Assembly: GCA_021781415.1 (NCBI GenBank)
Contig: JAJXWW010000041.1
Location: forward strand, 62,001 to 126,000
From: Planctomycetota bacterium
GTDB lineage: Bacteria > Planctomycetota > Planctomycetia > Gemmatales > Gemmataceae
Length of the DNA stretch: 64,000 bases
Direction of reading: 5' to 3'
This document shows positions 48,602-57,174 of the stretch, one piece after another. A program made the position numbers and the translations under genes. Every line of letters starts with the position of its first letter. Positions within the stretch are counted from its first letter, which is position 1. The notes beneath the pieces were generated by a model. The model did not search any database. It saw only the letters and a list, made by a program, of their open reading frames with translations, and was not told the origin of the DNA.

Positions 48602-48644
48602 CGCCCCCCGTTAGCTGTTTTAACAGGGGGGCGACGTTTTTTGT
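48602..48644 (+). terminator. Intrinsic terminator after the aldehyde dehydrogenase
   Basis: CGCCCCCCGTTA pairs with TAACAGGGGGGCG across a short loop, followed by ACGTTTTTTG. A GC-rich hairpin and T-run fit a Rho-independent terminator. Confidence 0.85.
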
Positions 48645-48773
48645 TGGCCATTTCGAGAAAGGCGGACTTCGCGCCCGCCGCTCTCGATGCTATAAGGCGC
48701 TAGAAGCTCGATTCCGTTCGTCGTGTGTCCCGCACGATTCGACGGACTTCGCGGATAACACAGGAGGAGACCC

Positions 48774-49586
48774 ATGCGTTCTTTCGGCTATATCTTGGCC
48801 GCATTCGGAGTGGCAACGCTCGCCGCCAGCGCTCAACCCCCGCAACAACCGCCTCAGACGGCCGCGCCCGCGGCTCCGGCCGCGCCCGCGGCCGATCCCA
48901 AACTCGACGAGCATTTGGATAAATGGGAAGCGGCGATGAAAAAGGTCGAGACGCTCGGCGCGCAGTTGACGCGCGTCGATAAAGATCCGACCTACGATTC
49001 GGTTCAAAAACTAACCGGCGTCGCCTACTATATGAAAGCCGGCACGGGCGCGGCCATCCAGAACCTGGCTCTGCTCGACCTGAAGTTGGACGGGCACAAA
49101 GAGAGTAAGGAAAAATATATCTGCACCGGCACTTACATCTACACCTACGCCCCGGATCAGAAGGAAATTCGCTACTACGAGCTGCCCAAGCCCAAGCCGG
49201 GACAGGTGGCCGACGACAGCCTGATGTCGCTGATGTTCGGCATGAAAGCGGTCGAGGCCAAACGCCGCTACGACCTCAAAGTCGCCAAGGAAGATGCGAA
49301 TTTCATTTATGTGGACATCGCCCCGCGAATGGCCGCCGACAAATCGGATTTTGTCAAGGCGCGTCTGATCCTCAATCGCTCGAACTATCTACCGCGCCAG
49401 CTGTGGTTTGAACACTCGAATAAAAGCGAAGTGCTGTGGGATATTCCCAATCTCCAAGTCGGCATGGATCTAAATCGCAAAGCCTTCGACGCGCCGCAAG
49501 CTCCGCCGGGCTGGAGAATGGTATCCGGCGACAAGCGCGGCCCCACCGTCCGCCAAGCGCCCCCGGCCCCGCCCCCCGGCCGCTGA
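48774..49586 (+). CDS. TIGR03009-like secreted planctomycete protein
   Basis: 270 residues. A signal peptide and an Ala/Pro/Gln-rich linker (QPPQQPPQTAAPAAPAAPAA) precede a LolA/LppX-like beta domain: LDEHLDKWEAAMKKVETLGA, YICTGTYIYTYAPDQKEIRY, YDLKVAKEDANFIYVDIAPR and RLILNRSNYLPRQLWFEHSN. TIGR03009 proteins are restricted to planctomycetes. The location is predicted periplasmic; function unknown, perhaps lipid binding. Spaced 137 bases from the next secreted protein, same strand. Confidence 0.8.
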   Translation: MRSFGYILAAFGVATLAASAQPPQQPPQTAAPAAPAAPAADPKLDEHLDKWEAAMKKVETLGAQLTRVDKDPTYDSVQKLTGVAYYMKAGTGAAIQNLALLDLKLDGHKESKEKYICTGTYIYTYAPDQKEIRYYELPKPKPGQVADDSLMSLMFGMKAVEAKRRYDLKVAKEDANFIYVDIAPRMAADKSDFVKARLILNRSNYLPRQLWFEHSNKSEVLWDIPNLQVGMDLNRKAFDAPQAPPGWRMVSGDKRGPTVRQAPPAPPPGR

Positions 49587-49723
49587 GACGAGCATGCGAC
49601 ATTACGAACGCCGCGATCCCCTGTTGCCGCAAGGGATCGTGGTGTTCGCGCGCGCCGATTTGTAGAATCAACTTAAGGAAGGCGTTCCCTCAAACGCGGC
49701 CCCCTTTTCAAGGAGTAGCTCCC

Positions 49724-50392
49724 ATGCGTGATCTTTCTCGCAAGCTCTCGGCGGTCGTGCTGGCCGGGCTGATGGTCGCGCCGCTTCTCGGTCAAGCGCC
49801 GAGTGCGACGCTTCAAAGCGCGATGGAAGCCGGCGTCGATGCGCCGGTTCTACTCGCCAACCCCGGAGTGAAGAAGGAAATCCATCTTACCGAAAAGCAA
49901 TTCGACGCGATCCGCACCATCGTCAAGACAGTGTACGACAAGTATCAACCGGAGTTCCGCAAAGCCGGACGCGATCGAGACAAGCTGGAGAAAATCGGTC
50001 TGGATTCCATGCACGAAACGCGCGATCTCCTCGAAACCGCGCTGCCGGACATCCTCAAACCCGAACAACTGAAGCGCCTGCGGCAGATACAAACGCAGGT
50101 CAACGGCATCGCATCCTTCAAGAGGCCGGAAGTACAAAAAGAATTGAAACTGAGCGCCCGCCAGAAAGACGAGGTCGCCTCGCTCGGCGACGGCCTGAAG
50201 CGCGACTTGGAGGAATTGGTCAAAGGCGTCAAGCCCACCGATACGCAAAAACTGACCTCCGCCATGCGCAAGGCCAAGGAACTGAAGGAAGCTGCCACAC
50301 GCCGGGCCGTCGAGAAACTGACGGACGAGCAACAAAAGATCTGGCGCGATTTGAATGGGCCAAAGTTCGACTTCAAACCGCAAAAGCGCTAA
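49724..50392 (+). CDS. Secreted helical protein, Spy/CpxP-like in plan
   Basis: 222 residues. Signal peptide (LSAVVLAGLMVAPLLGQ) followed by an entirely helical, highly charged mature region with two similar blocks, NPGVKKEIHLTEKQFDAIRT and RPEVQKELKLSARQKDEVAS, each followed by LxxxLP/LKPEQ-type helices. This repeats-of-helix plan with the LT-x-x-Q motif resembles planctomycete relatives of the Spy/CpxP periplasmic proteins, but identity is not certain. AAGGAG precedes the ATG. Confidence 0.7.
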   Translation: MRDLSRKLSAVVLAGLMVAPLLGQAPSATLQSAMEAGVDAPVLLANPGVKKEIHLTEKQFDAIRTIVKTVYDKYQPEFRKAGRDRDKLEKIGLDSMHETRDLLETALPDILKPEQLKRLRQIQTQVNGIASFKRPEVQKELKLSARQKDEVASLGDGLKRDLEELVKGVKPTDTQKLTSAMRKAKELKEAATRRAVEKLTDEQQKIWRDLNGPKFDFKPQKR

Positions 50393-50396
50393 CGAA

Positions 50397-50465
50397 GGTT
50401 AGCCGCGACGCGCCAGCGGAGCGCGTTCGGGGGCAAACGCGCTCCGCTGGCGCGTCGCGCTAACC
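50397..50465. repeat. R1 palindromic repeat
   Basis: GGTTAGCCGCGACGCGCCAG and its near-complement around CGTTCGGGGGCAAA. Both arms carry the CCAGCGG variant. Its right end (CTAACC) supplies the TAG stop of the radical SAM gene on the minus strand. Confidence 0.9.
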
Positions 50466-51716
50466 GACCTGCACCAGATTCGGTGCCGACGTGTGGGTGT
50501 GATCGTGACCGCTGTAGACGCCGAAATCGTTGAACCAATAGCGCTTGGCCAAACGATACAACCAATTCTTTTCGGGTATCTCTTGCCCCGGATTATACTG
50601 TGAGGTGCGCACTTGCATCGCCTCCAACTCGGCCAGGGCCGTGCCGCGAACGGTGGCATCTTTCGCGCCGTGCTTCTCGACCAACTGCTTCAACAAATCG
50701 GGACGTTCCAAGACGATGCAGCCGCGCGTTGTCGATTGAGACAAGGCGCGAAAATCTTGCAGAAACGACGAGTGAACGAACTTATCGCGCAGCGAGCGCG
50801 AGTCGGCCTCGCGGGAGTGGATCGATTCCTTGGTGAACTGCACGATGGGACACGGTTCGATGTCGCCCCACGGATTGATGTGATGGCTGATGCCGGTGGC
50901 GGCGGGGCAGAGGGCGCGCCCTTCACCATCGTAATAGGCATCGACGATAATAATCGGCTTCTTGGCCCGCATCTCGACGACGAAACGGCGGGCACGCAGC
51001 TGTTGTTGGGGCGTCAGACACAGTTGCGGATTGGCGTCCGGCCCCATCGGTCGATAGATGTGAAACCAGGTGTACATCACACCCATATCTATCAGGCGAT
51101 CGACCCATTTCTCCGTTAACAGATCGTCGATGTTCGTTTGACACAGACTGGTGCAAACGCCGGTGAATACTTTATGCTTCAGACAATTCTGGATGCCCTG
51201 CATCGTCTTGCTGAAGACATCGGCGCGGCCGCGCCGTTCGTCGCTAATGATCTCGTTGCCCTCGACGCTGATGAGCGGCGTCACGTTGCCGAGTTGCCTC
51301 ATGCGTTGGGCGCGTTCGTCGGTGATGAATTGACCGTTGGTGAAGATCTGGAAATAGCAATCGGGATGCTCGGCGAGCATGTCGAGCAGATGGGGGTGCA
51401 TGAACGGTTCGCCGCCGACGATGCCGAAGAAGACGTTGCCCATCGCCTTGGCTTCGCGGATCAGTTTGTGCATCGCCTCCGGCTGAATGATCTCCTGCTT
51501 GGCGGCGACATCGACCCAGCAGCCCTGGCAGCGCAGGTTGCAACTGTTGATGATCGAGACGTACAGAAACGGCGGGAACACTTCGCCGCGCCTCAGGCGT
51601 CGCTTGTGCTTCTCGACCGACAGCATGCCCTTGAACCCCATGTTCCAGGCCAGCTTCCACAACAGGCGCTTATCGGTTTCGAGCAACAGGCGCTTGGTCA
51701 TTTTCAACAGGTACAT
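50460..51716 (-). CDS. Radical SAM protein with C-terminal Cys region
   Basis: 418 residues. The SAM-cluster motif is C59-x3-C63-x2-C66 in NSCNLRCQGCWVDV, followed by GIVGGEPFMHP (the GGE motif). A C-terminal segment LCPAATGISHHINPWGDIEP-CPIV resembles half a SPASM/twitch domain. Such proteins modify peptides or small molecules by radical chemistry, but no precursor peptide or partner is seen beside it. The start at MYLLKMTKRL is chosen because upstream frame includes an R5 repeat. The reaction is unknown. Confidence 0.8.
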   Translation of the reverse strand: MYLLKMTKRLLLETDKRLLWKLAWNMGFKGMLSVEKHKRRLRRGEVFPPFLYVSIINSCNLRCQGCWVDVAAKQEIIQPEAMHKLIREAKAMGNVFFGIVGGEPFMHPHLLDMLAEHPDCYFQIFTNGQFITDERAQRMRQLGNVTPLISVEGNEIISDERRGRADVFSKTMQGIQNCLKHKVFTGVCTSLCQTNIDDLLTEKWVDRLIDMGVMYTWFHIYRPMGPDANPQLCLTPQQQLRARRFVVEMRAKKPIIIVDAYYDGEGRALCPAATGISHHINPWGDIEPCPIVQFTKESIHSREADSRSLRDKFVHSSFLQDFRALSQSTTRGCIVLERPDLLKQLVEKHGAKDATVRGTALAELEAMQVRTSQYNPGQEIPEKNWLYRLAKRYWFNDFGVYSGHDHTHTSAPNLVQVG

Positions 51717-51827
51717 CGTCGTCCTCGCAGGTGTTCCGTCTCGGCGGGTCCATCCATTAGCGTATCCGACGGCACGACGGGTGTACAGCAACGCCTCGTT
51801 GACGGGTAATGCGTCGTCCAGAATTTC

Positions 51828-51899
51828 GTAGGACGGGTCGAGGAACGAGACCCACCGGAAGAACGTGGTGGGTCTCGCTACGCTTCGACCCACCCTACC
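51828..51899. repeat. R5 double palindrome
   Basis: CGTAGGACGGGTCGAGGAAC leads into GAGACCCACC, then GTGGTGGGTCTCGCTACGCT and TCGACCCACCCTAC. Two R5-like units are fused head to head. It lies between the OPT transporter end and the radical SAM gene start, both minus strand. Confidence 0.85.
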
Positions 51900-51909
51900 G
51901 AGAGAGGGT

Positions 51910-54177
51910 TTATGTGGGTGGCGTCTCCTCCGGTGCCGACTTGCGCGTTCCCACCCACAATAAGATAATCGCCAGCACCAGGAACATCGCCAGGGCCGTG
52001 ACGCGCGGATCGTAGGCCGACACGAGCCGGCTCAGATCGAGCGCGTCGCGGATGTTTTTGGGCAGCACTTGGAACATGGCGATGATGAGACCACACAGCG
52101 AACCGCCGGCGATGTAGCCGCTCGACAGCAGCACGCCGCCGCTGGTTTCCGCCTCGGCTTCGGAGATCGGCTTGCCGCGCAGGCGATCCGCCAGCCAACG
52201 CAACACGCCGACGACGAAGATCGGCGACGAAGCGCTGAGCGGCAGATACATGCCGACGGCGAACGGCAACGCGGCCACGCCGGCCAACTCCATCGCCAGA
52301 GCAATCAGCACGCCGAGAATCACGAGTCCCCATTCCAGCGTACCGCCCAAAATGCCTTGAATGAGCATCGAGAACAACTGTGGCTGCGGCGCGGTGAACG
52401 GATCGGGAGCCTTCTCGTCGTTGTCCATCTCGCGCCGCTTGCGGTCGATGGGCACGTCGGTTCGATAGGCCGGCGTACCGTCTTCGGCAACCAGATAGCG
52501 GCCGGGCACCACTCCTGGATTGTCTTTGTCGTTCTTGCGGACGTGGACGACGCGATAGACCTTGGGATCGTCCTCGTGCGGCTTGCCGGCCCGCTCGCTG
52601 GGGGCGTCTTGGGGTATCACCAATTTGCCCTTTGGCAGATCGCGATTGGTGTAATGGGTGCCGATGGCGTTGAGGAGCAGCATCGTCCCGCCGATCACCA
52701 ACGCCGAAGTCAAGCCGCCCGCGAGGATCGCCCACTGCTGGCTCCGAGGCGTCGCGCCCACCAGATAACCCGTCTTGAGATCTTGCGATGTGGTGCCGCC
52801 GTTGGAAGAGGCGATGCACACCACCGCCGCCACGGTCAAGGCGGTGGACCATACCTCGGTCTTGGTGCGGCCCAGGGCGAAGAAGATCAAGCAGGTCATC
52901 AGCACCGTGGCGATGGTCATGCCGGAAATCGGATTCGACGACGATCCGACCTCCCCGGTCAAGCGCGACGACACGGTGACAAACAAGAAGCCGAACAGCA
53001 GAATCATCAGCGCGCCGAGCAAACCTTCGATGTTGAAGCCCAATCCCAGAGCGGGGATCGCCATCATCGTCAACACCAATCCCAGGCTGCCGAACAGCAC
53101 CACGCGCATCGACATATCGCGTTCGGTGCGCGCGACCGCTTGTGCGCCGGCGACGCGGGTGGCGCGCAGATCGCGCAGACCGGAGACGATCGAAGCCAGG
53201 ATCAACGGCATGGCTCGCAACATGCTGATGATGCCGCCCGCCGCCACCGCGCCCGCGCCGATGTAGCGCAGATAGCTCCCCTGCAACGCACCGGGGTCCA
53301 TGTCGCCGATGAGCTTCTCGGCGGGAGCCACGGCTACCGGCAGCTTGTCGCCGAACTTGGCGATGAGCGGTCCCAGCACGAAGTAGGAAAGTATCGCCCC
53401 CGCGATCATCAGCGAGGCGATGCGAGGACCGATCAGATAGCCGACGCCGAGCAGCTCCGGCGACAGCTCGCCGCTGAGTTCCGCGCCCGGCAATCCGGAT
53501 TTCACGCCATTTTCTACCTGGTATAGATGCTGCGACGGCTCGTCCGACCACAGCTTGCACGCCTTGGTCAAAAACTTGTGAACGGCGGCGATGCCGAAGC
53601 CGACGAACACCATCCGCGCCGTCGACCCGCCTTTTTCCCCGGCGATCAACACCTCGGCGCACGCCGTCCCTTCCGGATAGGGCAGCTTGCCGTGCTGCTT
53701 GACGATGAAGGCGCGGCGGAGCGGAATCATCATCAAAATGCCGAGCAAACTGCCCAGCACCGACACGGTCATCACGCGGATCCAATCCATCTCGAAACCG
53801 AGCAATAGCAGTGCCGGCATGGTCACGCCGACGCCGAACGCGATGGACTCGCCCGCCGAGCCGGTCGTCTGCACGATGTTGTTTTCGAGAATCGTCGCCC
53901 GGCGAAAGCCGAACGCCCGCGAGAAGGCGCGAAACAGCGTAATCGACAGCACGGCGATGGGTACCGACGCCGACACCGTCATGCCGACCTTGAGCAGCAG
54001 ATACAGCGACGACGCGCCGAAAAGAATGCCCAGCAGCGCGCCGAGCAGCACGGACTGCCAGGTAAACTCCGGCGGGTTCTGGCTGTCGGGCACATAGGGT
54101 TCGTGTTGGGGTGTACTGAGCGTTACGGTTATCGGTGGAGAGGGAGGAGTATTGGTAATGCTGGTCGGCTCCGGCAT
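51910..54177 (-). CDS. OPT-family oligopeptide transporter
   Basis: 755 residues with about sixteen membrane segments. OPT superfamily motifs are visible: TWQSVLLGALLGILFGASSL near the N-terminus, LENNIVQTTGSAGESIAFGV, KLPYPEGTACAEVLIAGEKG, GEVGSSSNPISGMTIATVL and SSNGGTTSQDLKTGYLVGAT. These match the bacterial YSL/OPT subgroup that moves peptides or metal chelates with protons. A long soluble loop of about 140 residues (KVYRVVHVRKNDKDNPG) interrupts the later half. The Met of MPEPTSIT is used because the upstream frame is not protein-like. Confidence 0.9.
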   Translation of the reverse strand: MPEPTSITNTPPSPPITVTLSTPQHEPYVPDSQNPPEFTWQSVLLGALLGILFGASSLYLLLKVGMTVSASVPIAVLSITLFRAFSRAFGFRRATILENNIVQTTGSAGESIAFGVGVTMPALLLLGFEMDWIRVMTVSVLGSLLGILMMIPLRRAFIVKQHGKLPYPEGTACAEVLIAGEKGGSTARMVFVGFGIAAVHKFLTKACKLWSDEPSQHLYQVENGVKSGLPGAELSGELSPELLGVGYLIGPRIASLMIAGAILSYFVLGPLIAKFGDKLPVAVAPAEKLIGDMDPGALQGSYLRYIGAGAVAAGGIISMLRAMPLILASIVSGLRDLRATRVAGAQAVARTERDMSMRVVLFGSLGLVLTMMAIPALGLGFNIEGLLGALMILLFGFLFVTVSSRLTGEVGSSSNPISGMTIATVLMTCLIFFALGRTKTEVWSTALTVAAVVCIASSNGGTTSQDLKTGYLVGATPRSQQWAILAGGLTSALVIGGTMLLLNAIGTHYTNRDLPKGKLVIPQDAPSERAGKPHEDDPKVYRVVHVRKNDKDNPGVVPGRYLVAEDGTPAYRTDVPIDRKRREMDNDEKAPDPFTAPQPQLFSMLIQGILGGTLEWGLVILGVLIALAMELAGVAALPFAVGMYLPLSASSPIFVVGVLRWLADRLRGKPISEAEAETSGGVLLSSGYIAGGSLCGLIIAMFQVLPKNIRDALDLSRLVSAYDPRVTALAMFLVLAIILLWVGTRKSAPEETPPT

Positions 54178-54347
54178 CGCGTCGGCTCCGTGGGTATTGG
54201 GGATCACACGGCAATCTTGGGTAGATTGCGGAGTCAGACGGGAGATTTCAAGCCCCCATCGCACTTTCGATCGAACGCGCTCGGCCTTCACCATAGCCCG
54301 GTGACAAGAAGTCGGGTACAATCAGCTGCGCTCGACAGGATCAATCC

Positions 54348-54483
54348 CCTCGTTCCCACGCTATTGCGTGGGAAAGCACGCCACACCTCGCCGCGGTGCG
54401 AGACACGATGCGAGGTTGGCCTCCTCGTCCTCGTTCCCACGCGGGAGCGAGGAGAACGGTATTCGCGGAGCGTGAGAACGAGG
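54348..54483. repeat. R4 repeat block left of the TIR cassette
   Basis: CCTCGTTCCCACGCTATTGC, GTGGGAA, CTCGTTCCCACGCGGGAGCG and GTGAGAACGAGG: at least two R4 hairpins in a row. A matching R4 block lies on the other side of the TIR-HEPN cassette. Confidence 0.85.
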
Positions 54484-54572
54484 AAGTGCGGTAGTTCGTG
54501 CGCGAATCGATTGCTAAAATGAGTGAATGTCCTACACGAAACTCGGTTTCCCCGCGATAGAGTGTCGCTCCC

Positions 54573-55010
54573 ATGGCCAAGCAGAAGCCCGCCGCGCAAA
54601 GTCCACCGAAGCCGTATCGAGTCTTCGTGAGTCATGCGACGGCGGACAAGTGGCTTGCCAAAACGCTTTGCGAGAAGATTGAGAATACAGGAACGGTCAC
54701 CTTCCGCGACGACCGCGACATTAACGGAGGAGACGACATTCCAGAAGAGATTCGGAAACAGATCAAGCAGTCCAAGGAAATCGTCGTCCTTCTCACTCCG
54801 GAATCGGTCGGGCGACCGTGGGTCACATTGGAAGTGGGCGCGGCTTGGGGACGCAGCAAGCGCATGCGGATTGTCTTGGTGCGATGCCATGTGTCCGTCG
54901 ATTCCATCCCGGACATGATAAAGAACAAAAAGGCGATCCCCTTGAACGATTTCGACGAATATGCGAACGAATTGACCAAACGAGTTCGAGATCATCATGA
55001 CAAACGATAA
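54573..55010 (+). CDS. TIR-domain protein (cassette gene 1)
   Basis: 145 residues, almost entirely one TIR domain: YRVFVSHATADKWLAKTLCE, VTFRDDRDINGGDDIPEEIR, SKEIVVLLTPESVGRPWVTL-EVGAAW. The glutamate at residue 87 takes the place of the catalytic Glu of NAD-cleaving TIR enzymes (W-x-x-x-E). No signal peptide, membrane helix or separate sensor domain. It overlaps the next gene by 14 bases, so the two are coupled. In bacteria such free-standing TIR proteins usually act in phage defence by consuming NAD+ or making a cyclic ADP-ribose-type signal. Confidence 0.88.
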   Translation: MAKQKPAAQSPPKPYRVFVSHATADKWLAKTLCEKIENTGTVTFRDDRDINGGDDIPEEIRKQIKQSKEIVVLLTPESVGRPWVTLEVGAAWGRSKRMRIVLVRCHVSVDSIPDMIKNKKAIPLNDFDEYANELTKRVRDHHDKR

Positions 55011-55623
55011 CAAGACTTACGATCTGTTCGTCTCGCACTCTCCGAACGATGCCCCCTCGGCCTCAGCTTTGGCGGAGGCTTGCCGCGCCGGCGGATTAGA
55101 GACGATGACGGTCCAGGATTTGCCCTCGGGCGTCGAAGTGGAAGACATTCTCTGGCACGCCTTGGCGGAGAGCCGAGCGCTGCTCGTCGTTCTTTCCCCG
55201 TCGGGGCTGACTCCGATGATGGGTATCGAGATCGGCGCGGCTCAGGCATGGAATAAGCCGATCTTCGTCGTTCTGACCGACCCTTCGATGGTTCAACTTC
55301 CCGCGTCCTTGGCGCACGGAAAGGTCTATCCCCCCGAACGAATCGGAGATATTATTGCGTCGGTCGGAAGAATCGGTCAACAATTGTCGGAGGAAGACCG
55401 TTCGCGTTTGACGGAAATCTATCGAGAAATCGGCGTCTCGGTCGATCGACTCGCTCAAGATGCCAAACAGTTGCAAAGTCTGGTGAAACGATTCAACGCG
55501 CGAACCGGAAAGCCGTTCTCCGGCGAGAGGCTCCTCTCGGAGCTATTTCGCCTGCGCAAACAAGGACGCCTAAAGCAAACGCGCTCCCAGGGCCGTTCGC
55601 GGCCTCGAAGCAGAACCGCTTAA
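54997..55623 (+). CDS. TIR-like protein with helical tail (cassette gene 2)
   Basis: 208 residues. Residues 1-125 form a second, more diverged TIR-like domain: YDLFVSHSPNDAPSASALAE, DILWHALAESRALLVVLSPS, GLTPMMGIEIGAAQAWNKPI, with E78 in the catalytic position. The C-terminal 80 residues are helical and end in a strongly basic, Arg/Ser-rich tail (RKQGRLKQTRSQGRSRPRSR) that could bind nucleic acid. Overlap with gene 1 suggests a complex of two different TIR chains. Confidence 0.8.
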   Translation: MTNDNKTYDLFVSHSPNDAPSASALAEACRAGGLETMTVQDLPSGVEVEDILWHALAESRALLVVLSPSGLTPMMGIEIGAAQAWNKPIFVVLTDPSMVQLPASLAHGKVYPPERIGDIIASVGRIGQQLSEEDRSRLTEIYREIGVSVDRLAQDAKQLQSLVKRFNARTGKPFSGERLLSELFRLRKQGRLKQTRSQGRSRPRSRTA

Positions 55624-55738
55624 CCGCGATGAAGATACGGGCTGTCGTCGAACGAGCATCTGCGCTCGATAGGATATTCGGCGCTCCGTCGTTTCGAGCG
55701 AGGGATACGCCACCGTGCGGAAAATTCGAGGTGATGCG

Positions 55739-56386
55739 ATGAACGTCAAAGATCGATCGATGCGCGGCTACCGGGTTGCCGTGCGCGCGTCCGACGACGC
55801 CCCCGAACAGATCGTCGTCTGCTTCACGCCGCGCAAACTACAAGGCAAAAACGGCAGCGAAAACGCGGCTGAATTCGTTGCTCGCGCGCTTGTGGACGCC
55901 GGCAAGATCAAAGTGATCTGGGACCGTCCACCCGATCCGAGTGCCACGAGAGAGTTGCAGCGCGTTGCGGAATCGCGCATGGCCGCCCGAATCGCGTGGA
56001 TGAACCGTTCGACCGAGTTGGTGCGTTTGGTGCAGCATTATGCGGACGAGTTGGGTTGGGCGACCAGGCGAATCGAGAAGTGCATGGAGGATTCTCACAT
56101 CGGCAACTACAAAGCCGAGGTTCTCCTTCTGCAAAAAGAGACGCATCGAGCATTGTTGGAACCCGTCGGCAGTTCCGCGCCCGGCGTCGAAGGCGTTGTC
56201 GATCTCTACTTGCTTCCGGGTTACGACGACATCGCCACGCTCTATTACTACGACAACGGATGGCACCTACACCATGCCGCGCCGGGTTCGTCCGCGACCC
56301 CCGGCACCCGCGAGGAGAACTCGAAGCCAATCTCCAAGGCGGTGTTGCGTAAAGTTCTCGAAGAGATGACAAAGTATGCCCAATGA
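55739..56386 (+). CDS. Uncharacterised protein (cassette gene 3)
   Basis: 215 residues, cytosolic by appearance. The centre is helical (RIAWMNRSTELVRLVQHYAD, KCMEDSHIGNYKAEVLLLQK), and the C-terminal half contains the strand-rich signature GVEGVVDLYLLPGYDDIATL and YYYDNGWHLHH. No family is recognised. The ATG follows GAGGTG by six bases and is preferred to the GTG eight codons upstream. It overlaps the HEPN gene by 11 bases, the arrangement of a toxin-antitoxin-like or sensor-effector pair. Confidence 0.75.
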   Translation: MNVKDRSMRGYRVAVRASDDAPEQIVVCFTPRKLQGKNGSENAAEFVARALVDAGKIKVIWDRPPDPSATRELQRVAESRMAARIAWMNRSTELVRLVQHYADELGWATRRIEKCMEDSHIGNYKAEVLLLQKETHRALLEPVGSSAPGVEGVVDLYLLPGYDDIATLYYYDNGWHLHHAAPGSSATPGTREENSKPISKAVLRKVLEEMTKYAQ

Positions 56387-56828
56387 AACCATTCACTGGC
56401 TGGGTAAGATCAAGTTCGTCGAGAAAGAATACAACGCCATACGCTTCGCGACGGATCGCCTGTTGTTCCAGGCAAGGGGCGATCCCAACATTCTGAAATC
56501 GACGGTGGAAATGGGGCACATTGTCAATGCCTCGGATCGTTTGGAAGGAACCTACATCATTCGCCTGTTCGCCGAATTTGAAACCGGGCTCAAAGCCTTC
56601 TTGCGTGCCACGAAGACAAGGATCCCCGGCAAGGCGGAGAAGCTCTTGGATCGCGTGGCCTCGAAGGTAAAAATGTTGGACGAGTTGCTCCGAAACGCTC
56701 ATGCAATTCGTGATTTCCGCAATCACCTCGTCCACAACCGCGAAGAAGCGAGAACGCCCTTTGCGATCCGAAAGGCGACAAGTCACCTGTGTACATTCTT
56801 TGGCCGTCTCCCTGCGACCTGGCAATGA
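56376..56828 (+). CDS. HEPN-domain RNase candidate (cassette gene 4)
   Basis: 150 residues, all helical. It carries the HEPN catalytic motif R-x4-H at R115-H120 (IRDFRNHLVHNREE), preceded by an earlier helix GTYIIRLFAEFETGLKAFLR typical of MAE_28990/RiboL-PSP-like HEPN families. HEPN proteins with this motif commonly cleave RNA in toxin-antitoxin and anti-phage systems. The start overlaps the end of gene 3 by 11 bases. It is the last gene before an R4 repeat block. Confidence 0.75.
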   Translation: MPNETIHWLGKIKFVEKEYNAIRFATDRLLFQARGDPNILKSTVEMGHIVNASDRLEGTYIIRLFAEFETGLKAFLRATKTRIPGKAEKLLDRVASKVKMLDELLRNAHAIRDFRNHLVHNREEARTPFAIRKATSHLCTFFGRLPATWQ

Positions 56829-56880
56829 GGAGATCGCAAGACGGAAATCGGAGATATGAGGCGCAAGAAAGACGAGGGCG

Positions 56881-57083
56881 CTCCTCGTTCCCACGCTCCG
56901 CGTGGAAACGCACGCCTCACCGCTCCGCGGCGCGAGCCAAGCGAAGCCGAGGACGGGACGCGGAGCGTCCGGACTTGCGATCCCACGCGGAGCGTGGGAA
57001 CGAGGAGTAGAGAAGACTCCGCATTCTCGTTCCCACGCTCCCGCGTAGGATCGCACGCTACACCACTCCGCTGTGCGAGACGT
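56881..57083. repeat. R4 repeat block right of the TIR cassette
   Basis: Several R4 units: CTCCTCGTTCCCACGCTCCG, CACGCGGAGCGTGGGAACGA, TTCTCGTTCCCACGCTCCCG and neighbours. Between them lie GC-rich, partly related segments. It separates the HEPN gene from moaA. Confidence 0.8.
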
Positions 57084-57174
57084 GGGACATTGGGATGGCG
57101 AACTCTCGTCCGATTGTCCTACACTAACTAACGTCGTTCTCGATTTCGCTAACCCCGGATGCGCCGCTTACCCC

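Noticed and set aside
51878..54214. 778-codon second frame on the same strand as the OPT transporter
   Set aside because: The translation is Arg/Gly-rich with no membrane segments, whereas the overlapping frame has sixteen helices and OPT motifs.
54573..55623. Identification of the TIR pair as Thoeris
   Set aside because: No ThsA-type SIR2 or SLOG protein is adjacent, so the named system cannot be claimed.
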